From: Phycisphaerales bacterium
GTDB lineage: Bacteria; Planctomycetota; Phycisphaerae; Phycisphaerales; SM1A02
DNA: 64,000 nt
Assembly: GCA_029268515.1 (NCBI GenBank)
Contig: JAQWNP010000010.1
Coordinates: 124,001 to 188,000, forward strand
Reading direction: 5' to 3'
Within the stretch, counting starts at the first letter, position 1; each line of letters opens with the position of its first letter. The position numbers were made by a program, and so were the translations under genes. The notes beneath the pieces are model-generated. The model searched no databases and was not told where the DNA came from. It worked only from the letters and a program-made list of their open reading frames with translations. Positions 1 through 7,858 of the stretch are shown here, piece by piece.

Positions 1-299
1 AGTATCCGTCCTGCCGAATCAAAGAATAAAAAACGATACTGAACACTTAAATCACCTTGGTCTACCAGTACACGTATTGGCACAGCAACGGTCATCGGTG
101 GACCTTCATCAATGTTTGCTGGGCCAAAGCCAACAAAGTCATCAAGTTTCTCTGCAACAGTGATCTGTGGGTAGTTTCGTGCAGGGAATGGATCAGTTTG
201 TCCCGCCGGTGGGGGCATTGGTGTTGGTTGGCATCCAACAAGGCAAGCCGCTGCAATCAGTAAGAGGTACCCGGTCTGTCTTAGAGTCTTAGGGTTCAT
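1..299 (-). CDS. YcfL-like lipoprotein (partial, 3' end beyond window)
   Basis: The minus strand opens with ATG at 299 and stays open to the window edge (99 codons seen). The protein starts with a lipoprotein signal: a hydrophobic run ending in LVGC, with the lipidated Cys at residue 23, followed by a Pro-rich linker. The visible mature part (residues about 45-98) has a strand-rich pattern ending SVQYRFLFFDSAGRIL. This is like YcfL/DUF1425 lipoproteins, where a similar 'YRFxWxDxxGxx' stretch is typical. Family assignment is by eye and the C-terminus is missing. It is the last gene of a row of four lipoprotein genes read leftward, 62 bases after the COG3014-like gene. YcfL lies next to LpoB in enterobacteria, which supports the call. 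Its function is unknown. Confidence 0.65.
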   Translation of the reverse strand, partial: MNPKTLRQTGYLLLIAAACLVGCQPTPMPPPAGQTDPFPARNYPQITVAEKLDDFVGFGPANIDEGPPMTVAVPIRVLVDQGDLSVQYRFLFFDSAGRI

Positions 300-361
300 A
301 TTTGATTTGCCTTCCTCTGAGATAATGAGCGGGTGTCATTGCGCACCTACCCAAAGACTGT

Positions 362-2119
362 TTAGCCAGTCTTTTCTTCTTGGTTAGACGCCTCACGGGC
401 GTCTTCTTTGCGGATTTGTTTGCGAAGTTCTCGCACTATTTCACTTTTGGCCTGATAAGGGGGATGCTCTTGGGCAAATATCCGAGAATAAGCAGCGGAA
501 CTCATCTCTGGTGGCACCAGAGAGCGGCCTCCTTCAAGGATATGGCGTTGGTACTCAATACCACCGCCCGCTTGCTGGAACTGAATGCGCTCCGACGTAT
601 CGAGGGCAATGCCTTCAGCGCGATAAAGCTCTTCTAGATCACCAAGCGTTAGATCAGTCAGATTGCCTGCAGCTTGGTACTCCATTAAGACCTCATTGGT
701 CGGGCGACGAACATCCTTGCCGCCCAGGATAAAGGGAAGATCGCTGCCAGTGATTGGATCACTATATGTATCGTTCGTATAGATGAGTTGATCAGCAGTC
801 GCCCATTCGGGTGCGACATTCTGAGAATTGAGTCGCACATAGTGCATCGTGGCGCGTTCATGTGGTGCAGGGGGGTTGATACCAAAAAGATGAAGTTTAG
901 AGCCAGATTGCCCCGCGACTTTGAGTGATACCAACGTATCAGGATGGGTGATTTTAATTGGTGCTAAATATACGCGTTGTGGCATGATCTCACAATATCT
1001 TGTGTCAGCATGAGCTCCAGCCTTACTGACCGCGCCGGCGAGTAACAAACCGAGTCCAACATACTTTGAAGTGTCATCATCCTGAGCAAGTAGGACGCCG
1101 CCGGCAACCATCATGCCTGTGCCAACCACAGACTTCGCCACCCGAACATCTTCGAGGTTGTTCCACATATGATCTGCCGACATCTCATCTAGATTGCAGA
1201 CAATTGGATAGTTTGAGTTTACGTCATCAAACTTAACTTGTAGTGGTGCCTTGTAGCCAAATTTATTCCAGGGCCTGAAGCTCGCAATTGCGTTGTCTGG
1301 TCCAGAGGCTACTTTCTGAGGGCCGAGGCCATAGTCAACAACAAGTAGTGTGTTCCATTGATCTGATTCCAATTTGCTGACCAGTTTTTTGAGTTTGGGT
1401 TTGATCTTGAGCGCTTGGCGGAATTGATCACGCGCTTCATCTTTGCGGCCGAGAACCCAGCTCGCCGCACCACTGAGCAGGTGTCCATAGACAAAGTTTG
1501 TTTTTGCTACCACGTAACCACTGTCGAGGTAGTCCTTTCCTCGGCTCCGGCCACGGCGATTTGACTCGACAGCAATATCCTCGCCACTCTTGCGGCCGCC
1601 ATACTCACTTTGACCAAAATCCTTCAACATGAATAGTGATTGATTTGCCGCAGCTCTTGTATTGTCCCACTCGCCCTTTTGACCTTTTTGTACGGCTACG
1701 TAGGCATAGCTCATGGCTTGTTCAAATGGCTCACCCTTCCAGAATTTGAGGTCTTCGTTGAGGACAACAGAGCTAATGGTTTTATCTCTATTGATACCTT
1801 GTGTTCGCAGAATTTCATAGACCTCATTCGCAGTGTCTTCAGAGTCTTCACCTTTTCCGTCAGCGAGATCAATCATGACCTCACGCATGCGAGTTAGCAT
1901 GTAATTTCGATCGTCTTTTTTGTCTCGACTCTTTCCATACTCTGCATCAATAGCCTCTCGGGCATCAGAATAATTGCCAGCCTTGACACTGCTCATGAGT
2001 GAATGATTAGGTTTGCTTACACAGCCAACGGGCACTGTAGCGCATAAAAAAATGACGGCAATGGTTCTAAGAACATGCCGCTGGCTCAAAAACAACATTT
2101 CATTAGTCTTGGTGCTCAC
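362..2119 (-). CDS. COG3014-like envelope lipoprotein
   Basis: A 585-residue lipoprotein. I prefer the GTG at 2119 because GGAGG lies five bases upstream; an in-frame ATG at 2131 overlaps that ribosome site. The signal peptide ends in PVGC (Cys33). The N-terminal half is helical and TPR-like, with a clear repeat near residues 205-245 (YGHLLSGAASWVLGRKDEA). The middle holds a Gly-rich hydrophobic stretch (about residues 330-370) that might insert in or lie on a membrane, then a 'DTRYCEIMPQRVYLAP' block resembling COG3014 proteins. COG3014 has no established function but tends to occur with LpoB- and YcfL-type lipoproteins, as it does here. The C-terminal 80 residues are charged and probably helical. 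Family call is by eye. Confidence 0.7.
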   Translation of the reverse strand: MSTKTNEMLFLSQRHVLRTIAVIFLCATVPVGCVSKPNHSLMSSVKAGNYSDAREAIDAEYGKSRDKKDDRNYMLTRMREVMIDLADGKGEDSEDTANEVYEILRTQGINRDKTISSVVLNEDLKFWKGEPFEQAMSYAYVAVQKGQKGEWDNTRAAANQSLFMLKDFGQSEYGGRKSGEDIAVESNRRGRSRGKDYLDSGYVVAKTNFVYGHLLSGAASWVLGRKDEARDQFRQALKIKPKLKKLVSKLESDQWNTLLVVDYGLGPQKVASGPDNAIASFRPWNKFGYKAPLQVKFDDVNSNYPIVCNLDEMSADHMWNNLEDVRVAKSVVGTGMMVAGGVLLAQDDDTSKYVGLGLLLAGAVSKAGAHADTRYCEIMPQRVYLAPIKITHPDTLVSLKVAGQSGSKLHLFGINPPAPHERATMHYVRLNSQNVAPEWATADQLIYTNDTYSDPITGSDLPFILGGKDVRRPTNEVLMEYQAAGNLTDLTLGDLEELYRAEGIALDTSERIQFQQAGGGIEYQRHILEGGRSLVPPEMSSAAYSRIFAQEHPPYQAKSEIVRELRKQIRKEDAREASNQEEKTG

Positions 2120-2160
2120 GGTCACCTCCATTCATGAGCAGCAAATATAGTCAGAGCGAG

Positions 2161-2733
2161 TTAGTCCCAACTCAGGCCAAAAGCTTCTCTCTTAAACTCA
2201 AATTTATCAATCCAATCAAGCTCTCCTGACGCACGATCAACAATCGAATATTCGCAGTAGTAGGCATCGGTTCGCTCATTTGCGGTTGTTCGTACGACCG
2301 AAGTGTAAGTTGCGGTAAGAATATGGGTTGGGGCTCTATCGCTGGCATCGTCTAATCGCACATTATCACGGCGGCGACCCTCGCGAACTTTATCAGCGGC
2401 CCGAACAAAACGAATATTCTTTGACCTTGCGAGTTCACGAACGGGCAGTGAATCTACCACGCGCTCAACCAGGTACCACTGTTCACTTGTAGGGATCAGA
2501 TCAGAGGATAGGTTTTGCACTGATTGGAGCGTGATAATCATATCTGGAGACTGAGGATTACGTTCACTTAGAAAATCACTTGAGCCCAGGCTCTTGGCCA
2601 TCTCAATCGTAATCGTTTGTAGATCATCAGTGGTGAGACGGGAAGTCGATGCTTTGGGGGCGCAGCCAATGGAATATGAAAGCGGCAATATGAATGCAAC
2701 AAGATGGCATATCAAACGGTTGTTGGATGTCAT
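2161..2733 (-). CDS. LpoB-like lipoprotein, second copy
   Basis: A 190-residue lipoprotein with lipobox SIGC (Cys24). The mature part matches the LpoB / penicillin-binding-protein activator pattern: a conserved helix before 'IITLQSVQNLSSDLIPTSE', then a helix, a strand with 'IRFVRAAD', and a final strand pair with 'YYCEYSIVDRASGELDW'. In Escherichia coli LpoB is an outer-membrane lipoprotein that activates PBP1B. Here I infer only a similar fold and location. It lies 18 bases after another LpoB-like gene and 41 before the COG3014-like gene, so the row is probably one transcript. The two copies are clearly diverged, which suggests different partners. It could instead be a structural protein of a lipoprotein complex. 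Confidence 0.65.
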   Translation of the reverse strand: MTSNNRLICHLVAFILPLSYSIGCAPKASTSRLTTDDLQTITIEMAKSLGSSDFLSERNPQSPDMIITLQSVQNLSSDLIPTSEQWYLVERVVDSLPVRELARSKNIRFVRAADKVREGRRRDNVRLDDASDRAPTHILTATYTSVVRTTANERTDAYYCEYSIVDRASGELDWIDKFEFKREAFGLSWD

Positions 2734-2751
2734 AGAAGATCTCTAAGCTAA

Positions 2752-3366
2752 TTAGCGGTCATATTTGACTTCATAGTCTTCTGAAAAGACGACTTCTGCA
2801 TCACGAGCGTTATCAATCGTATACTTCATGTAGTAAAGTTCTGTTGAACCTCTATAGATTCCATACATGTCGCCATTAAGGTAGTACACATATTCTGCTT
2901 CTGGGCGAACGACCTTATTGGGATCGCCACCTTCCTGAAGAGGATCGCCGTCACCAGTGAGCTCTTCTCGATTGAGCGACTCGATACGGGCTCTCTTTCG
3001 AACGAACTTGACGTTGTCTCGGAATGAGCGGTTCTTGGAAAGCATGGAGAGAATACGGTCTCGAACGTATTCGAAGTCCACAGTGCTCACGCGGCCAGCC
3101 GTCTTATTGACAATATCACCGTAGATAAGTGTGACCCGGTATCCACCCCAATCTTCTTCAGCGAGGCGGTTGATGTCTCTTACAAGTGAGGTCGCAACTT
3201 CGTCACTGGCAGAGGCCAAGTCTGCAGTGAGAGGCCCACCAGCTTTAACTTCTGCAGAGGTTGTCTGGGAGATCGGAATCCGTCCACTGGCCTGGCCCTT
3301 AGGGGCACAGGAAATGGTTAGAGAAATGGCTATTGTGGCAATTGAGAGGTGGAAAATGGGATGCAT
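2752..3366 (-). CDS. LpoB-like lipoprotein, first copy
   Basis: A 204-residue lipoprotein. The start at 3366 is chosen because GGAG sits seven bases upstream and the resulting signal peptide is compact (lipobox TISC, Cys20); an upstream ATG at 3402 would bury it. The mature part has the LpoB-type order: helix (DEVATSLVRDINRLAE), strand 'RVTLIYGDIVNKTAG', helix 'DYVRDRILSMLSK'-like region, strand 'VKFVRKRARIESLNREEL', and a last pair of strands with 'ELYYMKYTIDNARDAEVVF'. An insert with acidic and Gly residues (about 140-160) is longer than in the next copy. It is the first gene of the leftward lipoprotein row. Its promoter should lie in 3367-3605, shared with the divergent gene at 3606. Confidence 0.68.
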   Translation of the reverse strand: MHPIFHLSIATIAISLTISCAPKGQASGRIPISQTTSAEVKAGGPLTADLASASDEVATSLVRDINRLAEEDWGGYRVTLIYGDIVNKTAGRVSTVDFEYVRDRILSMLSKNRSFRDNVKFVRKRARIESLNREELTGDGDPLQEGGDPNKVVRPEAEYVYYLNGDMYGIYRGSTELYYMKYTIDNARDAEVVFSEDYEVKYDR

Positions 3367-3445
3367 GAAGTCACTCCTGGGTGTTTGGAATGTCGGACAC
3401 ACAGGTCTGGTAGACTTGCGTCCATACTTAAAAAAAGTAACTTGG

Positions 3446-3468
3446 GGCTCTCAATAGAGCCATTTTTT
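3446..3468 (+). terminator. Hairpin plus T-run in a divergent intergenic region
   Basis: GGCTCT and AGAGCC pair around a CAAT loop and are followed by ATTTTTT, which is the form of an intrinsic terminator read rightward. It lies 138 bases before the start at 3606 with no rightward gene ending before it. It may therefore end antisense or short leader transcripts, or act as an attenuator for the gene at 3606. Confidence 0.5.
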
Positions 3469-3605
3469 GAGACGGTCCGGATCAGATTGGTCAGTATACC
3501 AGCCAGTCTGATTGACCACGGGGTAAGGGGGTAGAAGCAATCTCAGACACCTCTGAAAGTGCCTCTATAGCGCAGCCTTAGTTTTGGATATTTGGAGTTA
3601 TTAAG

Positions 3606-5000
3606 ATGTCAAATCAAGTTAGTCATGTTGATCATAACACTGAGCATTTCGACTGGAGTCCTCAGGTTGGCGCTGAAGCAATTGTTTCACGTCTTCTGGA
3701 CTTGTTTATGCAAAAATCTAAGTCAAGTGAGGATTTTGCTAAACGCATGCGGCGTGAGTCTGGAACACGATTCCGTGATTGGGTCGACTTTATTGAAGTT
3801 TCTCAAGATTCAGATCTGGCCAGTGAGTTAGAAGCGAATGGTTTTACGTGCATTCCATCTCGCGAGAGTGAGCAGGTCTGGGTGCATGAAGAAGGATTGT
3901 TTCCTGAGATCGTGCTATCTGGTCGCACCAATATGCGGGTGGGTATAAAAGTCGATTCAGTGGCGAATTTTCTTTGTACATGGCGAATGAAGACAGATCA
4001 CGTTATTGATGGTGAGCCCTTTTCATTGATTCGGCGTTCAATGATCTTTTCTGATCCTGGGGCCGAACTCTGGGTTATTGAGCGATATGGATCGCGGTCA
4101 TTTGATATACCTGAGTATGATCCAGTAAAGGCCATCAAAGGTGTTTCGCATCTGGAATCAATGCGCCGACGTCCTCGTGATTTTCAAGAGGATGGTCATG
4201 CATGGGCCATCTTGAATGCGATGGTTGACGCCGCAATTGCTGATATTGGCGTCCATCAAACATGTGCCTATTTCTTCTTGGCTGAGCGGGAATATTGGGA
4301 GTCTCGAAACAATGCGGCTCAATTTCAAAAGAAGAGGCAAGACTTATTAGGATTGGGTTGGGCCAACCATGATCACCACACCTTCCGATCGTCTCGAGTT
4401 GGTTTTCCTAAGCTCGTTGCGCTATTAGAAAAACTTGGATTTAAGTGTCGAGAGCGTTTCTATGCAGGTGAGCAGGCTGGCTGGGGTGCTCAAGTTCTCG
4501 AGCAAAAAGAATGTCATTTCACCGTTTTTGCAGATGTTGATATGTCTCCGGAGGAGGTTGCGGGAGATTTCGCTCATCAGGAATTCAAGCCACGTGACTA
4601 CTTGGGGACAGTTGGTTTATGGGTTGGGCTACATGGGGAGTCAATTCTCCAGGCCGGTATGCACCATCTAGAGTGTCAGTTCGACTTTGAAGCACTACGT
4701 GATCAGATGGAAGCAGCTGGATTTGCTTGTATGGATCCATTTACCGACTGGGACTATCTCAAGCAGCAGTTTACGGTTGGAGAGCGCTGGGAGGTCTGTG
4801 AAAGTCGAGTCAATCGACTGGTGGAGAATGACATGATTACTGGTCCGCAAGCAACGCAGTTTCTGAGTCAGGGAGCGATCGGATCGCATCTTGAGAATCT
4901 GGAACGGCATGGTGGTTACAAGGGATTCAACCAATCAGGTGTCAGCGATATTATTTCTAGAACGGATCCGCGTGCCCAATCTGGCTTGCGTGGCGGCTAG
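3606..5000 (+). CDS. Conserved-looking protein of unknown function
   Basis: A 464-residue soluble protein with no signal peptide or membrane segment; GGAG stands eight bases before the ATG. I do not recognise the family. It appears to have two halves of similar plan. Near residue 75 'LEANGFTCIPS' precedes a strand-rich stretch, and near residue 275 'LEKLGFKCRERF' does the same before a second strand-rich stretch ending 'HFTVFADVD'. A tryptophan-rich and acidic character is kept throughout. The C-terminal 45 residues are polar and Gly-rich and probably disordered. It is a single-gene unit: divergent from the lipoprotein row and convergent with the heat-shock genes, with a strong hairpin after it. 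No function is proposed. Confidence 0.7.
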   Translation: MSNQVSHVDHNTEHFDWSPQVGAEAIVSRLLDLFMQKSKSSEDFAKRMRRESGTRFRDWVDFIEVSQDSDLASELEANGFTCIPSRESEQVWVHEEGLFPEIVLSGRTNMRVGIKVDSVANFLCTWRMKTDHVIDGEPFSLIRRSMIFSDPGAELWVIERYGSRSFDIPEYDPVKAIKGVSHLESMRRRPRDFQEDGHAWAILNAMVDAAIADIGVHQTCAYFFLAEREYWESRNNAAQFQKKRQDLLGLGWANHDHHTFRSSRVGFPKLVALLEKLGFKCRERFYAGEQAGWGAQVLEQKECHFTVFADVDMSPEEVAGDFAHQEFKPRDYLGTVGLWVGLHGESILQAGMHHLECQFDFEALRDQMEAAGFACMDPFTDWDYLKQQFTVGERWEVCESRVNRLVENDMITGPQATQFLSQGAIGSHLENLERHGGYKGFNQSGVSDIISRTDPRAQSGLRGG

Positions 5001-5023
5001 AGAAAGATTGTTTCAGCCTTGTT

Positions 5024-5063
5024 AAAAAAAAGGGGCCTCGCACCGTTTGGTACGAGGTCCCTT
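5024..5063 (-). terminator. Intrinsic terminator of the small heat-shock operon
   Basis: Arms 5030-5044 and 5049-5063 form a 15-base stem with one G-T wobble and one mismatch around a GTTT loop. The A-run at 5024-5031 becomes a T-run when read leftward, so it should end the transcript of the heat-shock genes. It may also slow rightward transcripts from the gene ending at 5000. Confidence 0.75.
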
Positions 5064-5130
5064 GTGATCTTCATCAATCCTTGAGCCTGCAGTGTGTCGG
5101 CGTTTGGTCCACCGACGCCCCTGACTCGAG

Positions 5131-5574
5131 TCAGGCGACTTGAACATTCACCGCTTCGCTCTGATGCGAACCTACTTGCTGCTTGAGTAGTCGAATGGCG
5201 AGGATTCCGTCACAGAATTGAGCTGTGATTCCACTTGTCTGAAGGTCTCCGCCAAGGCGGATTTTCCGACTGAAGTGTCCGACACCATATTCCTGAACAA
5301 GCACTGGGGTATTTTCAACATATAAGTTTCGAGGTTCGACCGGTGCGCTAATGTATAGATGTCCTTCTTCAATTGTGACATCGATGCCCTCATGGGCGGC
5401 GCCCGGAAGATCGACGATTACGAAGAACTCACTGGGTGTCTCGAAGAGATCTATCGGAGCTTCGAAGACCAGTGGTGATTTACCGGTGGTCATCAGGCTC
5501 AATCCGTCGTCATTCATTTGCTGACCGACGTTGGCAGTGCTTCCGCTGTTCGAGATTTTCACATTGATGTTCAT
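5131..5574 (-). CDS. Small heat-shock protein, Hsp20 family
   Basis: A 147-residue alpha-crystallin-domain protein, the usual size for bacterial Hsp20. An N-terminal arm of about 38 residues is followed by the domain (about 40-130): 'DLFETPSEFFVIVDLPGAA', then 'HLYISAP' and the closing 'FCDGILAIRLLK', which matches the A-x-x-x-DGVL-x-x-x-L signature. The tail ends VNVQVA, an I/V-x-I/V-type motif that in this family docks neighbouring dimers. Such proteins hold unfolding proteins without ATP. GGAG lies eight bases before the ATG. It follows the longer Hsp20 gene by 56 bases and should share its transcript. Confidence 0.9.
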   Translation of the reverse strand: MNINVKISNSGSTANVGQQMNDDGLSLMTTGKSPLVFEAPIDLFETPSEFFVIVDLPGAAHEGIDVTIEEGHLYISAPVEPRNLYVENTPVLVQEYGVGHFSRKIRLGGDLQTSGITAQFCDGILAIRLLKQQVGSHQSEAVNVQVA

Positions 5575-5630
5575 CTCATTGTCTCCTGAGCTGTAGCTTC
5601 ATGCTGTGGGAGTGGAGTGTTCAAAAAATC

Positions 5631-6317
5631 TTACGCATGGACACGGACCATGACAGGCTGAACTGTGCCCTGAGTCATACCGTTCAACATGCCTTGGCCT
5701 AAGAAGCCTTGTGCATTGGCGAAAGGTACGGCTGTTCGGCCATGTGTCATTGGACATTGACGTGCGACTGTATTCATGCCCAGGCCATGAATGCCATGGT
5801 TTCGATCGTAAACGGCATTGGTTATTGGCATTGTTTGTAGGCCGTTGTTCATCATGCCAGTGTTCCAGCTGGTGTTCATACCAGTGAAGGCATCAATTTT
5901 TGGAAGAACCACGAGGAGTACGCCGTTGTTAAGAGTGGCGACGATTTCATTGGAGAGAACAGGGCAAGGGAGCAAAATCGTTCGCTCAAAGCGGAGTGTT
6001 CCTCGTTCGCTGTGTACAACAGTTGCTGTCGTTGGTACAGGGAGAATTCCGAAGCCGCGAATGATGAGCTCGTTGCCAATGGTTTGGATTTCGATGTTGC
6101 TGGCTGGTACACCTGGGAGTTCGATCTCACAGTACAGGCAAGCAACGTCTTCACAGAGGTTGATCGCGGGAACGGTGGTGTCAGTCAGGTTGCTGAAGTT
6201 GGTTGTGCGAAGCATTGTGTTCGTGGGCATCACACTGCTGTCAAAGAGACGGTCAACTTCGTTACGGACGCGGGACGTTGGGTTTACTGTTGGGAATAGA
6301 GTGCGAGTAGTCATCAC
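5631..6317 (-). CDS. Hsp20-family protein with long Met/Asn/Gly-rich tail
   Basis: A 228-residue protein. Residues about 45-145 form an alpha-crystallin domain: 'EDVACLYCEIELPGVP', 'NELIIRGF', 'RGTLRFERTILLPCPV' and 'LNNGVLLVVLPK'. The following 80 residues are unusual: rich in Met, Asn, Gly and Thr, probably disordered, and ending VMVRVHA, which again gives a V-x-V motif at the very end. Three Cys lie in the domain and one in the tail. GGAGG stands just before the ATG. It is the first gene of a two-gene unit with the shorter Hsp20 at 5574. The tail could tune oligomer size or bind a partner; this is inference. Confidence 0.85.
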   Translation of the reverse strand: MMTTRTLFPTVNPTSRVRNEVDRLFDSSVMPTNTMLRTTNFSNLTDTTVPAINLCEDVACLYCEIELPGVPASNIEIQTIGNELIIRGFGILPVPTTATVVHSERGTLRFERTILLPCPVLSNEIVATLNNGVLLVVLPKIDAFTGMNTSWNTGMMNNGLQTMPITNAVYDRNHGIHGLGMNTVARQCPMTHGRTAVPFANAQGFLGQGMLNGMTQGTVQPVMVRVHA

Positions 6318-6350
6318 ACACCTCCAAAATAAAGAGAAAAGGTTTCCGTT

Positions 6351-6374
6351 GGCTGGTCTTTACATTGGCCAGCC
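6351..6374 (-). promoter_or_regulatory. Inverted repeat in the Hsp20 leader
   Basis: GGCTGG and CCAGCC form a six-base stem with a loop of about 12 bases, between the proposed promoter and the ribosome site of the Hsp20 gene at 6317. It could be an operator or part of a temperature-sensitive leader fold. It does not pair with the GGAGG itself, so an RNA thermometer is not directly shown. Confidence 0.3.
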
Positions 6375-6392
6375 GCATTCACAGGTCCCGAG

Positions 6393-6411
6393 TCGCAAAG
6401 AGTGTGCCCAT
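6393..6411 (-). promoter_or_regulatory. Candidate sigma-54 promoter before the Hsp20 genes
   Basis: Read leftward the sequence is GGGCACACTCTTTGC. It carries GG and GC separated by exactly ten bases and the GGCAC-N5-TTGC pattern of -24/-12 promoters, with one change (G for T) before GGCAC. A start near 6383 would give a leader of about 65 bases. The window also encodes an NtrC-type activator (56370-57755), so the cell should have sigma-54. No activator site was identified and chance occurrence is possible. Confidence 0.35.
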
Positions 6412-6586
6412 TGACTTGTGTCGATTTAGGGGGCGAGGGATGGGGGGGATGCTGCCAGAGTGCGTCGTGAGCTGTCAGGCAAGATGCCAAAGTGGCAACC
6501 TCAGCAGTACCACCCCCTTTAAGAAGGAGGCTGGCTGGATGACAGCGCATGCGGAAAGAGGCGTTTAGCTAATGCAGATCAGGTTT

Positions 6587-7252
6587 TTACTGGCTGGGAG
6601 TACTGGCTTCAGCCTTAAGGCGTCGTTTAAGCTCAATGAGCATCGGAGATCCCGCCATGGGCGTTTTTGACCGAGGCTTGCTCTGACCCCTCAGCGGTGT
6701 GGAGGCGAGTAGCTCAGACATATACGGGCGGCCAGTCACTTGATCGTGATGGGACAAGAGCGTTCCCAGAGCGAGGGCATCATCGAGCGCTCGATGAGAT
6801 CGGGCCCGACTAATCCGGTGAACCCCTAGAAGATGATCAAGCCGAGCTGATGCAAATCCCTTGGCTCGCCATTTGATGCCTCGCACAGAGCAGAGCCATC
6901 GGCCGTGAGCTGCTTGGGGCAGTGTGCGTTTGAGCATGCTGCGATCGAATCCTGCATTATGCGCAATCAGTACTTCGCTCGCTTCGATCAAGGTGACGAT
7001 ACGATTTTCATCGAGCTGCTTCCCACGTAATTCAGTGAGCGAGATGCCGTGTGTTTGAGCTGCCGCTGGATGCATGGGACAGTTCGGCTCACGAAGGCCG
7101 CTGTACTGTTCACTGATATTGAGTACCTGGCCGCTGGACGATGAAACTTCAAGCTGGACTAAGCCGACCTCGATGACTTCATCGTCACGACTGATGCCAG
7201 TGGTCTCGGTGTCAATGATTGTGACGCGTATTGTTGGATCAGCTTGATCCAT
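6587..7252 (-). CDS. DnaQ-like 3'-5' exonuclease
   Basis: A 221-residue protein of the DnaQ/RNase T exonuclease superfamily. Exo I is IIDTETTG (Asp14, Glu16), Exo II is 'LIAHNAGFD', and Exo III is 'HRALDDALALG', giving the DEDDh set of metal-binding and catalytic residues. The family trims 3' ends of DNA or RNA, as in proofreading by the epsilon subunit of DNA polymerase III. This copy is a stand-alone domain with a basic C-terminal tail of about 40 residues, so repair or turnover is as likely as proofreading. It sits 23 bases after a small membrane protein gene, with which it may be co-transcribed. The ribosome site is weak. Confidence 0.85.
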   Translation of the reverse strand: MDQADPTIRVTIIDTETTGISRDDEVIEVGLVQLEVSSSSGQVLNISEQYSGLREPNCPMHPAAAQTHGISLTELRGKQLDENRIVTLIEASEVLIAHNAGFDRSMLKRTLPQAAHGRWLCSVRGIKWRAKGFASARLDHLLGVHRISRARSHRALDDALALGTLLSHHDQVTGRPYMSELLASTPLRGQSKPRSKTPMAGSPMLIELKRRLKAEASTPSQ

Positions 7253-7275
7253 ATTGGTCCAGTCATTCGTTCTAG

Positions 7276-7839
7276 TCAGGTGGCTTGTGGTTCTTCAGCA
7301 TCTTGCTTTTTATCAAGCAGATCAATGATGAGTATGACAAGAACGATCAGGCTGACAGCGCACATGATTGAGATCAGTGTTGCTGCATACCACTTATGTG
7401 AGGCACCATCGGTATAGGCAGTCCATCCAGCAATTGTTCGCCATGCGAACGCTACTGAAAAGAGTAGTGTGGAGGCGATTGCAGTGACCACTGCCCATCG
7501 TTGTCGAGAAACGATCAAAAATCCCCATAGCAATGAGAGGCCTCCGGCAATGCCACCAGAAAGCAATGCTGTCTTAGCTTTGGCGTTATAGGCGATCTCG
7601 CCAAACTCCTTGACCGAAGCGTTTGCCGCTTGAGGAGTGGCATCAGCTGATTCAACTGCCGCCACCTCTGCTTGGGATTGCTGGGTTTGATCTTCAAGTG
7701 GGGTGCCAGCTGGAATGTAACTAACCGCAGCGATGGCGATTGCCCAAAGGAAGAGGCCGTAACAAATCATGATGATGCCTGTGAATGGTCGCATGACCTC
7801 AGGGTAGGGCGCACGCCAAACATTGCAAGTGGGAGGCAT
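7276..7839 (-). CDS. Four-helix membrane protein, unknown function
   Basis: A 187-residue integral membrane protein. Four hydrophobic segments are visible at about residues 17-41, 90-110, 114-138 and 150-172. A polar Ala/Gln/Glu-rich loop (about 45-80) lies between the first two, and the C-terminal tail is charged. An ATG at 7794 (residue 16) gives a more usual membrane-protein N-terminus and may be the true start. I do not recognise the family. It lies between the SDR gene upstream and the exonuclease gene downstream, all read leftward with short gaps, which points to one transcript but not to a role. Confidence 0.7.
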   Translation of the reverse strand: MPPTCNVWRAPYPEVMRPFTGIIMICYGLFLWAIAIAAVSYIPAGTPLEDQTQQSQAEVAAVESADATPQAANASVKEFGEIAYNAKAKTALLSGGIAGGLSLLWGFLIVSRQRWAVVTAIASTLLFSVAFAWRTIAGWTAYTDGASHKWYAATLISIMCAVSLIVLVILIIDLLDKKQDAEEPQAT

Positions 7840-7858
7840 TGGGCAGGTACTTTAAGGA

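Noticed and set aside
57-263. Rightward 68-codon frame at the left edge
   Set aside because: It is antisense to the YcfL-like lipoprotein, which has a proper signal peptide and matches its neighbours.
5818-6414. Rightward 198-codon frame over the Hsp20 gene
   Set aside because: The Hsp20 domain is clear on the other strand; this frame is repetitive Ser/Arg-rich translation with no features.
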